A stretch of 50,288 bases of DNA from Arcobacter sp. (GTDB taxonomy: Bacteria > Acidobacteriota > Terriglobia > Bryobacterales > Bryobacteraceae): contig DYJN01000006.1 in the NCBI GenBank assembly GCA_020723085.1, positions 38,380 to 88,667 on the forward strand, read 5' to 3'. Shown here in pieces: positions 35,625 through 44,100 of this stretch (the first letter of the stretch is position 1; every line of letters begins with the position of its first letter). Under the pieces are notes generated by a model. That model made no database searches. It worked only from the letters and a program-made list of their open reading frames with translations, and was not told the origin of the DNA. A program made the translations under genes and the position numbers.

Positions 35625-35930
35625 GTGGAAGACTCCGGCGCGGACAAGAAAGTGGTGCGCGTCACCATCTTCCAGCAGCCTTACGCGCTGCGCACTTCGG
35701 GCGACCCCGCCGAAACCGAGGCCCTCGCCCAGGCTGTCGATACCCTGATGAACCGCATCGCCGCGCGCACCCCGAGCGCCGATCCCGCCCGGGTCGCCGT
35801 CCTCGCCTGCCTCCATCTCGCCGATCAGCTGCGGCAATTGGAACGCGCTCAGGACCGCATCGCCGCCCGTCTCGCCGCCCTCGATCAGCGGCTCGCCGAA
35901 CTCGCCAGCCGGAGCGAAAACGCCTCCTGA
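35625..35930 (+). CDS. zapA: Cell division protein ZapA
   Basis: A 101-residue protein. The N-terminal half ('VVRVTIFQQPYALRTSGDPAETEALAQAVD') is the ZapA globular domain and the C-terminal half a coiled coil ('LADQLRQLERAQDRIAARL'). ZapA tetramers cross-link FtsZ filaments at the division site. GTG 35625 has GGAAGGAG about 6 nt upstream. It is 14 bp after the ZapB-like gene, in the operon started by rpmI-rplT. Ends 19 bp before the convergent lptD. Confidence 0.88.
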   Translation: MEDSGADKKVVRVTIFQQPYALRTSGDPAETEALAQAVDTLMNRIAARTPSADPARVAVLACLHLADQLRQLERAQDRIAARLAALDQRLAELASRSENAS

Positions 35931-35949
35931 GCCCGCCCCGCAGCGCCCC

Positions 35950-38436
35950 TCAGAACAGCCGCTCCTGCCTCTTCAGCGTGCCGAAGCTGCCGATGTTGGC
36001 GATCACCAGCGCCAGCCGGAACTGGTTTTCCCCGCTGCGCGCGCCGAAATTGAACCGCCGGTACTGCCCGCTGAAAGCGCAGCATTCCGTGTTGTAAGTG
36101 AGCTGCGTATTCATGTATTGCAGCACGCCCGTCGAGTAGTCGTACACCCCGTACACTCCCGCGTTCCAGCCGCGCCGGTTCTCATTGCCCACCCCCAGCG
36201 TGCCCCGGATCTGATTGGACGGCGGCGAGAGCACCTCCCCCGACGGCGCACTGCGGCAGAACGCCTCCCGCTCCAGCGCCTCCACATCGCTCAGAGGCAG
36301 GCAGGAGACCTTCGTGTGGCCGAACGACAGGAAATAGTTGGGCGAGCGCGTGTCCACCGTCAGGCTGGAATTGGTGATCCGTCCCCGCAACGGGTCGTAG
36401 TCGGCGCGCCACTCCAGCCCGAACCAGTCGCGCGGCTGCGCCCGCAGGGCGCTCACCACCGGCGACGTGCGCCGCGGACGGTCGAGAAACGCAAAGCCGC
36501 TCAGCTCCGCCGCGCTCGCCACAACATTGCGCTGCCCCGCCCGCACGGCGCCGCCGAAATCGGGATCGAAGAACCGCTTCTGCCGCACCTCCCACGTCAA
36601 CAGGTCGCGCACCACGTTGTCCCGCCCTTTCCACCACAGCCGCTGCGCCACTGAGTATTCGATCTCGGTGGTGTCTGAGATCAGCTCGAGCTCGTCGAAG
36701 CGGATCAGGCGGTCGAGCCGCCCCGCTCCCGCCACCGTGCGGAAGGACGCCCGCGGCTCGATCGAGTGCTTCACCCGTCCGCCCAGCCAGCGCGGCGCTT
36801 CAAAAATGCGCGCCAGCGTGGGCAGCGCCAGCTCCGCACCCACCTCCCGGGAGAAGCGGTTGATCCCGTCGCCGGTCACCGTCTTCCCCATCTCCGTTTC
36901 CAGCGCCGTGCGGAATGAGGAGCCGTAGTAGCTGTCCCGCAGCGAAACATACGGCGTCAGATGGAGCTCCTTCCATCGCAGCGCCGTCATCAGCCGCGGC
37001 GCCAGATCCACACGTTCGACGAACTGCCGCGTCTGAAACAGAGGCTGGTTCCGCTGCAGCAGCCCCGCCGACGCCGACCAGCTCACCCACACCGGCAACG
37101 GTCCGCGCAGCGCTTCGCGGTCCTGGCTGATCCATTCAAACTCCGGCAGCTTCCGCAGCAGAATCGTGTCGCCGCGTTCGGCGCTCTGGAAGTTCTCCTG
37201 CCTCGTGAACACCGCGTTGAACGACTGCCCTGCCCAGTCGCGCGATACCTGGACCACCGAGTTCACTTCGCTGAACACCGCTTCGTTGAAGCTTTCCGTG
37301 AAGGCCTGGCGGAAGGCGAAATTGCTCAGGTAGTTCACCGTCCCCCGCGCATAGAATCCCAGCGGCAGCAGCGCCCGCCCCTGCGCGTTCACCAGATAGC
37401 CTCCTTCCTTCACCCGCGACCCGTTGTCCAGCAGCCGCCCCCGGTCGCGGATGCCGTAAATGAACGCGTTGAACTCGCTCGTCTGCGTCGGCCGCCCGCG
37501 AAAATCCACCGTGTGCGCCAGCCCCCGCTCGGTGAAGTACTGCGGCCGGTAGCTCACGTCGTAGCTGCGGTTGACCGCCCAGAAATAGCCGATGCCGTAT
37601 GTCAGCCCGCGCCGGTTGCTGTTGCCCACGCTGGGCGTCAAAAAGCCGCTCTTCCGCGCCCCCTCGCGCAGGTCTTTGTAGAAGACCGGGGCGTACAGGA
37701 TCGGTACTCCCTTCAGCTTGAACCAGCTCCGCTGCGCAATCGCCCGCTGCCCCGGAATGACGTCGATCACCGGCGCCTGCAACTGCCACCACGGATTGAT
37801 GCCAGCGCAATTGGTAATGGTTGCCTTGTGCAGAATATAGCGTTGCTGGATTTTTTCCGCCCAATCCCCCTGAAAAAAGAAGGGATTTTCGCTCCTCAGT
37901 ATGCCCGGCCGGTACTCGATTTTCCCGTACGCCGCGCCCCGCACCCGGTAAAAGGAGCCGCTCGCGTCCCTCAGGTTGTAATCGATCCTTTCCGCCCAAA
38001 GCTGCTCGCCGCTCAGGAAATTCGTGTAGTGCACCCGGCCGCGCCCTTCCGCCGCGCCGGTCTCCTGATCGTAATCAATTTCATCCGCGCGGAGCAGCAT
38101 CTCCCTGGTTTCGATCTCCGCGTTGCCCCTCAGCCGGTACCGGCTCCCCTCGCGCTCCTGCTTCTCCGCCCGCACCACCACGATCCCCTCCGGCGGCGGA
38201 TCCCGCCGCTCGATCACCGTGGCCTTTTCATACGACGGAAACGGCGCCTGCGCCAGCGCCGCAGGCAGAAGCCCCGCGCCGAGTCCGACCAGCCAGAGGC
38301 GATGCTTCCCCGTCCCTGCCGCGAGCGCCGCGTGAAAAAAGACGTGACAAAACCGCCCGAATATGTTACTTACATAGTGATACGCACGGCGCAGACGTGC
38401 CTCGGAACGCCGTCGTCGGAACAAAGAAGCGCTCAA
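35950..38436 (-). CDS. lptD: LPS assembly outer-membrane protein LptD
   Basis: An 828-residue protein. After an N-terminal leader ending in a signal-like segment (LWLVGLGAGLLPAALA, ~47-62), residues ~70-200 are the OstA/LptA-like jellyroll ('YRLRGNAEIETREMLLRADEIDYDQ'), and the rest is the beta-barrel, ending in aromatic strands and a C-terminal Phe. NPWWQLQAPVI and NTECCAFSGQYRRFN are family landmarks; adjacent cysteines and a CAG cysteine could form the known disulfides. It inserts LPS into the outer leaflet. The only starts in frame are TTG 38436 and TTG 38424, giving an unusually long n-region. Confidence 0.93.
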   Translation of the reverse strand: MSASLFRRRRSEARLRRAYHYVSNIFGRFCHVFFHAALAAGTGKHRLWLVGLGAGLLPAALAQAPFPSYEKATVIERRDPPPEGIVVVRAEKQEREGSRYRLRGNAEIETREMLLRADEIDYDQETGAAEGRGRVHYTNFLSGEQLWAERIDYNLRDASGSFYRVRGAAYGKIEYRPGILRSENPFFFQGDWAEKIQQRYILHKATITNCAGINPWWQLQAPVIDVIPGQRAIAQRSWFKLKGVPILYAPVFYKDLREGARKSGFLTPSVGNSNRRGLTYGIGYFWAVNRSYDVSYRPQYFTERGLAHTVDFRGRPTQTSEFNAFIYGIRDRGRLLDNGSRVKEGGYLVNAQGRALLPLGFYARGTVNYLSNFAFRQAFTESFNEAVFSEVNSVVQVSRDWAGQSFNAVFTRQENFQSAERGDTILLRKLPEFEWISQDREALRGPLPVWVSWSASAGLLQRNQPLFQTRQFVERVDLAPRLMTALRWKELHLTPYVSLRDSYYGSSFRTALETEMGKTVTGDGINRFSREVGAELALPTLARIFEAPRWLGGRVKHSIEPRASFRTVAGAGRLDRLIRFDELELISDTTEIEYSVAQRLWWKGRDNVVRDLLTWEVRQKRFFDPDFGGAVRAGQRNVVASAAELSGFAFLDRPRRTSPVVSALRAQPRDWFGLEWRADYDPLRGRITNSSLTVDTRSPNYFLSFGHTKVSCLPLSDVEALEREAFCRSAPSGEVLSPPSNQIRGTLGVGNENRRGWNAGVYGVYDYSTGVLQYMNTQLTYNTECCAFSGQYRRFNFGARSGENQFRLALVIANIGSFGTLKRQERLF

Positions 38437-38463
38437 GGCTCAAACCTAACATGAGCAGAAAGA

Positions 38464-38552
38464 GGCCCGCAAGACGGGCCCGGCGGATTGGGCAAGCCTG
38501 GAGCCGCGGAGAGAGAATCAGACGCCCGCAAGGCGTCTCCGGCGTTTCGGAG
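38464..38552 (+). promoter_or_regulatory. Hairpin-rich leader of the RDD gene
   Basis: GGCCCG-CAAGA-CGGGCC (38464-38480) and GACGCC-CGCAA-GGCGTC (38521-38537) share the nonamer GCCCGCAAG across the 5' arm and loop. A third hairpin, CTCCG-GCGTTT-CGGAG (38537-38552), covers the GGAGG ribosome-binding site of the RDD gene. Read by eye; GC-rich DNA gives chance hairpins, so confidence is modest. Confidence 0.4.
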
Positions 38553-38559
38553 GCATGGC

Positions 38560-39387
38560 ATGACTTGCAGGTACTGCGGTGCGCAGATTTCCGATTCCCA
38601 GTCCAGATGCACCCGCTGCCAGAGGCGTCTGGACTTCGGCCTTGGCGGCGGCCGCGCCATGGCGGCTCAGTACGTCGCCACGGCGGCTGCGCCGGAAACG
38701 GCTGAGGATCCCTCTTCAGCGGCGCGCGCCCGTTTCCTTGTGAAAGAGGGCGGCGCCCCGGTACGCTCCAGCGCCCCCGTGCAGCCGCCGCTGTTCACGG
38801 TCGCGAGCCACGTTGTCAGCCTCGATCAGTACCTGCCCCCCCCGGCGCCCCGCAGGCGCGCCCCGGCGCCCCGCAGCCGTGCCGCGCGGCCAGCCGCCCC
38901 GCCGCAGCAGGCAGCCTTCGACTTTGACGCTCCGCCACCGGGCGCTCATGAATTCGCAGCCGCGCAGCTCCGCATGCCCGTGGCGTCGCCCGCCCGCCGC
39001 GCCTTCGCCTTCCTCGTCGATCTGTCCTTCGTGCTGGTGGGCTTTTCGCTGTTCCTGGCCCTGGTGCGCGGCATCCTGGGATACTGGCCCGCCGGCGCCG
39101 CGTTCTATGAGGGCTTGGGCGCTTGCCTCTGGCTGCTCGCCTCGATCTACCACTTTCTTCACGCCGCCGTCGGCCGGCGCACGCCCGGCCAGTACGCCGC
39201 CGGCCTGATCCTCGTTACCCGGGAAGGGCGCCACGGCGAACCCCTCCACCGCGTCAAACGCGTCCTGTCCAACACCGTGCCGGTCGTCAGCCTCATGGGC
39301 GCCGCATGGGCCGCCATCACGGAAGAGCATCTCACCTTCGCTGATCTGATCACGGGCACCTATCTCACCACGGCGGACGGCCGCTGA
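38560..39387 (+). CDS. RDD-family membrane protein with N-terminal zinc ribbon
   Basis: A 275-residue protein. Start at ATG 38560, GGAGG 6 nt upstream. Residues 3-22 are a small zinc ribbon (CRYC ... CTRC). A proline/alanine-rich linker (~90-140) follows, then an RDD domain: 'SPARRAFAFLVDLSFVLVGFSLFLALV', a second hydrophobic segment 'YEGLGACLWLLASIYHFL' and 'GRRTPGQYAAGLILVTREG'. RDD proteins are membrane proteins mostly of unknown role, some linked to ion exchange. The cytoplasmic zinc ribbon suggests protein or nucleic-acid contact. Its stop abuts a truncated receptor gene. Confidence 0.85.
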   Translation: MTCRYCGAQISDSQSRCTRCQRRLDFGLGGGRAMAAQYVATAAAPETAEDPSSAARARFLVKEGGAPVRSSAPVQPPLFTVASHVVSLDQYLPPPAPRRRAPAPRSRAARPAAPPQQAAFDFDAPPPGAHEFAAAQLRMPVASPARRAFAFLVDLSFVLVGFSLFLALVRGILGYWPAGAAFYEGLGACLWLLASIYHFLHAAVGRRTPGQYAAGLILVTREGRHGEPLHRVKRVLSNTVPVVSLMGAAWAAITEEHLTFADLITGTYLTTADGR

Positions 39388-39388
39388 A

Positions 39389-41000
39389 GGGCGGGCTTCC
39401 CGCACGCCCGCCGCAGGCAACGCCTTCGCCTCTGTCCTGCTGGGATACCCGGCCAGCGGCTACATCCCGATTCGCCCCGCCCTCGCTCTCGGTTCCCGTT
39501 ACTACGGGCTCTTCCTCCAGGACGACTGGCGCATCACCAACAAGCTCACCGTCAACCTCGGCCTGCGCTGGGACTACGAGTCGCCGGTCTCGGAGCGGTT
39601 CGACCGTCAGAACGCCGGCTTCGATTGGCAGGGGCAGAGTCCGCTCCAGGTGACTGGCCTGAGCCTGAAGGGCCGCCTCCTGTTCACTGACGAGAACCAT
39701 CGCCTGCCCTTCGAGCGCGATCTGAACAACTTCCAGCCCCGCATCGGCGTCGCCTACCAGTGGACCAGCAGGACGGTCCTCCGCGGCGGCTGGGGCATGA
39801 GTTACCTGCCCACCTTCGACGTCGGCCAGTTCAACGGTTTCAGCATGGACACGCCATACGTCGCCTCGGTGGACGGGGGACTGACGCCGGCCGGAAACTG
39901 GAGCAACCCCTACCCGAGTGGCATCATCCCGCCGCTCGGCCGGCAGGCCGCAATGCTCGGCCTGAGCTTCACTTACTCCTGGCCGCAGCGCGTCATCCCT
40001 TACGTGCACCAGTACTCCTTCGGCATCCAGCACGAGTTGCCGGGCCGCATCCTGGTGGATGCATCCTATGTAGGCTCGCGCACGCTGTCGCTGCAGACTT
40101 CCAAGGGCATCAACGCCGTCCCTGCCGACAAGCTCTCTCTGCGCGACGCCCTGCTGGCCAAGGTCCCCAACCCGTTCGAGGGTCTGCTGCCCGGCACCGC
40201 CTATAACGGCGCTACCGTGCCGCAACAACAACTCCTTCGCCCGTTCCCGCAGTACAACAACATCACGGAGGCGAATCGCACCATCGGCAAGAGCTGGTAC
40301 GATTCCTTCCAGCTCCGCGTCGAAAAACGCCTCTCCTACGGGCTCCATCTGCTGTTCAGCTACACGATCTCCAAGACCCTCGAAGCCGTCGGTTACCTCA
40401 ATGCCCAGGATCCCTTCGGAGCGCTGGCCAAGGTCCTCACCGGCTTCGACACCCCGCAGCGCGCCACGCTCAGCGGCGGCTATGAGCTGCCGTTCGGCAA
40501 GACCGGCTCCGGCTTGGCGAAGCAGGTGCTCGGCGGCTGGCAATTCAACTGGATCGCCTCCTTCCAGACCGGACTGCCCGTCAATATGCCCGGCGGCGCC
40601 GTCAGCGCCGGCGTCAATCCGAAGATCGACAATCCCACCAGCGCCCGCTGGTTCAATACCTGCACGCTCACCCTCGCCGGCGCGCGCCAGAGCTGCGCGG
40701 GCGCAAGCGAACCCGCCGCCTGGCTGGTTCAGGATCCTTACGCTTTGCGCACGCTCAGCACCCGCCACCCCAACGTGCGCACCCTGCGGGCTCCTCAGGT
40801 GGACTTCTCCGTGTTCAAGCTGTTCCCCATCACGGAGCGCGTCAAACTGCAGTTCCGCGCCGAGTCCTTCAACCTGACCAACACCCCGTGGTTCGGCGCG
40901 CCGAACACGACTCTCGGTTCGGCCAACTTCGGCGTCGTCTCGCCGTCGCAGGCCAACGACCCGCGCAACGTCCAGCTCGCACTGCGCCTGATGTTCTGAA
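39389..41000 (+). pseudogene. 5'-truncated Oar-like TonB-dependent receptor
   Basis: About 530 codons open in one frame to the TGA at about 40998-41000, without a credible start. Clear receptor sequence begins near 39416 (GNAFASVLLGYPASG), followed by YYGLFLQDDWRITNKLTVNLGLRWDYESP, 'NNFQPRIGVAYQW', 'VDASYVGSR' and a barrel ending in 'VQLALRLMF', the C-terminal aromatic typical of outer-membrane barrels. In acidobacteria these proteins are ~1100 residues with a carboxypeptidase-regulatory domain and plug in front; that half is missing. The first ~9 codons after the RDD stop belong to flanking DNA. The barrel carries no stop or frameshift, suggesting recent loss or an exchange cassette. Confidence 0.85.
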
Positions 41001-41019
41001 GGCGGGGTCCCGCTTCTCA

Positions 41020-41048
41020 CGCAGGGCGGCCCATACGGCCGCCCTGCG
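41020..41048 (+). terminator. Strong hairpin after the receptor fragment
   Basis: CGCAGGGCGGCC-N5-GGCCGCCCTGCG is a perfect 12-bp stem. There is no T-run, so it is either a factor-assisted terminator or a 3'-end stabiliser. Its retention suggests the receptor's 3' flank is native. Confidence 0.6.
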
Positions 41049-41170
41049 CGCCGGTTCAGGAGCCGCGGCGGATTTCGCGGAATCCCGGCCGGCGGAACCT
41101 CTCCATGAGGAACATGTCGGGCGCTTATAGTGTTGTTCAAGGCCGAGTGATTCATTGGAGGTTCTCATTC

Positions 41171-44100
41171 ATGAAGCGTCGTTCGTTCCTGCAGATGATG
41201 CCCGCCGCGGCCGCCGGCAGCCGCATCGCCCCGGGCCAGCCCGCGCCTGCCGCCGGCTGGAGTGCGGCCAGGATGGAAAAGGAATTCCTCGACCCTCCCG
41301 CCTCGGCGCGCCCCCGCACGTGGTGGCACTGGATGAATGGCAACATCACCGCCGACGGCATCACGCGCGACATGGAAGCCATGGCCCGCGCCGGCATCCG
41401 CGGCTTCCAGATCTTTCAGGTCGGCACCGGCATCCCGAAAGGCCCCGTCGATTACGGCAGCCAGGAGCATGTCAGGCTCCTCGAGCACGCCTTCCGCGAG
41501 GCCGAACGGCTGGGCCTTGAGTGCGACCTGCACAACTGCCCCGGCTGGTCCTCCAGCGGCGGCCCCTGGAACCAGCCTGAGCACTCGATGAAGGTCGTCA
41601 CCTGGAGCGAAACCGCCATCCAGGGCGGCGCGCGCGTGGATGCACGATTGCCGCAACCGCCCGCACGAATGAACTTCTATCGCGACATCGCCGTGCTCGC
41701 CTTCCCCGCCCTGGACGGCGAGGACCGCCCGTTGCGCTCCAAGGCGCGCGCCGTCCGCGCTTCCCTGGCGGAGAACGCCGAGCCCGCGCCGCTGGACGCG
41801 GCGCAGCTTGACGCCCTGTTCGGCGGCGACCCGCGCAACGGGCTGCCCGTGCAGAGGGCCGCGAGTGCGAAGGGCGCGGTCATCGTGATCGAACTCTCGG
41901 AACCGATGGAAGCCCGCTCGTTCTCCTGCTACGCCACCCCAGCAGGCCCTGGGGGCGGCGGCTTCGGCGGCCCGGCAGGGGTGGCCGCGCTTGAGTATTC
42001 CAGCGATGGCGGCAGATGGGAGAAGGCTTCCGATCTGAACCTTTCCACGGGCAACGTCCTCGACGGCTTCCCGCTGGCGCCGGTCACCGCCGTCTTCCCC
42101 GCTGTGCGTGGGCGCTTCTTCCGCATCCTGCTGCCTCCGAACCGGCGCATCAGCTCCCTGACGCTGTCCGCCGCCGCGCGCGTCCAATACTGGCCCCTCA
42201 AAACCAACTGCCTCCACCATTCGCGCGGCCGCGGCAGCGACCTGTTTGCCCCAACGCCGGACGTGCACGCCGGCTCGATCATCGACGCCGGCCGCATCGT
42301 GGACCTGACATCCCGCATGCAGGCCGATGGCCGCCTCCAGTGGGACGCCCCGGCGGGCGCCTGGACCATTCTCCGCATCGGTTACACCACTACGGCGCGC
42401 ACCAATCATCCCGGCCCCGACGGCGGCGTCGGCCTCGAGTGCGACAAATTCAGCGCCGAGGCCATGGAGCACCATTTCAACGCCTTCTTCGGCCCCATGC
42501 TCCAGCACCTGGAGCGCCTCGGCAAACGCGGCCTCGCCGGCGGCTTGATCGACAGTTACGAAGTCGGCATGCAGAACTGGACCGGCCGCATGCGCGAGGA
42601 GTTCCGCGGGCGCGCCGGCTACGATCTGCTCCACTACCTGCCCTGCTTCACCGGCCGCATCGTCGGCAGCCTGGAGCAATCCGAAGGTTTCCTCTGGGAT
42701 CTGCGCCGCGTCCAGGCCGGCCTGATGGCCGGCAACTACTACGGCAAGTTCACCGAACTCTGCCATCGGCACGGCATCAAGTCCTACACCGAGCCCTACG
42801 ATGGCGGGCCTTTTGAAGAGATGCAGATCGGCTCGCGCGTGGACGTCGCCATGGGCGAGTTCTGGTACGGCCGCAAGAACACGCTCGACCGCAGCATGAA
42901 GCTCGCCTCCTCCATCGCCCACCTCAAGGGCCGGAGCACCGTCGGCGCCGAGTCCTTTACCGGCATGCCCGTGTTCAGCCGCTGGCAGGAGCATCCCTAC
43001 GCCATGAAATCCCAGGGCGACTGGATGTTCACCCAGGGCCTCACCCTCTGCATCTTCCACCGCTACGCCCTCCAGCCCCACCCCAGCGCCCTGCCCGGCA
43101 TGACCATGGGCCCGTGGGGCTTCCACTTCGACCGCACCAACACCTGGTTCGAAAAGGCCGGCCCGTGGATCGATTACCTCAGCCGCTGCCAGTACCTCCT
43201 GCAGCAGGGCCAGCCCGTCGCCGACCTGCTCTATTACGTCGGTGAAGACGCCCCCGTCGATACGCCCGATCCGGCTGAGCTGGATCCGCCGCTGCCCCAG
43301 GGCTACGACTTCGACTTCATCAACACGGAAGTCCTGCTGCGCGATACCCGCATCGAGCAGGGCCGCATCGTCCTCGCCGGCGGGCCCCGCTACCGCCTGC
43401 TCGTACTGCCTCAGCGCCGCGCCATGACGCTGCGCGTGCTGCGCCGCCTGCACGAATTGGTGCGCGCAGGAATGTGGCTCGCCGGCCCGAAACCCGAGCG
43501 CTCCCCCAGCCTCGCCGATGCGGCCGCCTCCGCGGAATGGAACCGCCTCGCCGGAGAACTTTGGGGCAAGACCGGCGGCGCCGCCGCCAGGGAAAACCGC
43601 CTCGGCCAGGGCCGCGTCTTCTGGGGCGAACCGCTCGCCTCGATCCTCTCTCAAATGCGCCTCCCGCCCGATTTCGAGTCAGGTTCGGAGTCCGGAGACG
43701 CTCCGGTCCACTTCATCCACCGCCGCACCGCCGGCGCCGACATCTACTTCATCGCCTGTCGGCGCAGGCAGCCCGAAAACATCGTCGCCGGCTTCCGCGT
43801 CTCCGGCGCGCAGCCCGAATTCTGGCTGCCCGCCTCAGGCCGCATTGCACCCGCCGCTGTCTTTGAAGAGCGGAACGGGCGCACCTATGTTCCGCTCCAG
43901 CTCGACCCGGCGGGCTCAGCCTTCGTCATCTTCCGCCGCGGCGCCGCCCGCCCGGCTCTGCGCCTCGTGCGGGAAGCCGCCGCTTCCTCGCCGCTCATTT
44001 CCGCGTCGCCGTATCCGCGCCCCTCGCGCGGCCGCTACAGACAGCCGGCCGGAACGTTTACGATCACCGCGTGGATCCGCCCCGACACATACGCCATCCT

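Noticed and set aside
38464-38552. GEMM (cyclic di-GMP) or mini-ykkC riboswitch before the RDD gene
   Set aside because: The conserved core of either class is missing; only the general tandem-hairpin layout is similar.
39365-41155. 596-codon minus-strand ORF opposite the receptor fragment
   Set aside because: The plus strand has clear TonB-receptor motifs throughout; the minus-strand product has none.
41165-43654. 829-codon minus-strand ORF opposite the GH106 gene
   Set aside because: Antisense shadow: glycine/alanine/glutamate-rich with no motif, while the plus strand has GH106 signatures and a signal peptide.
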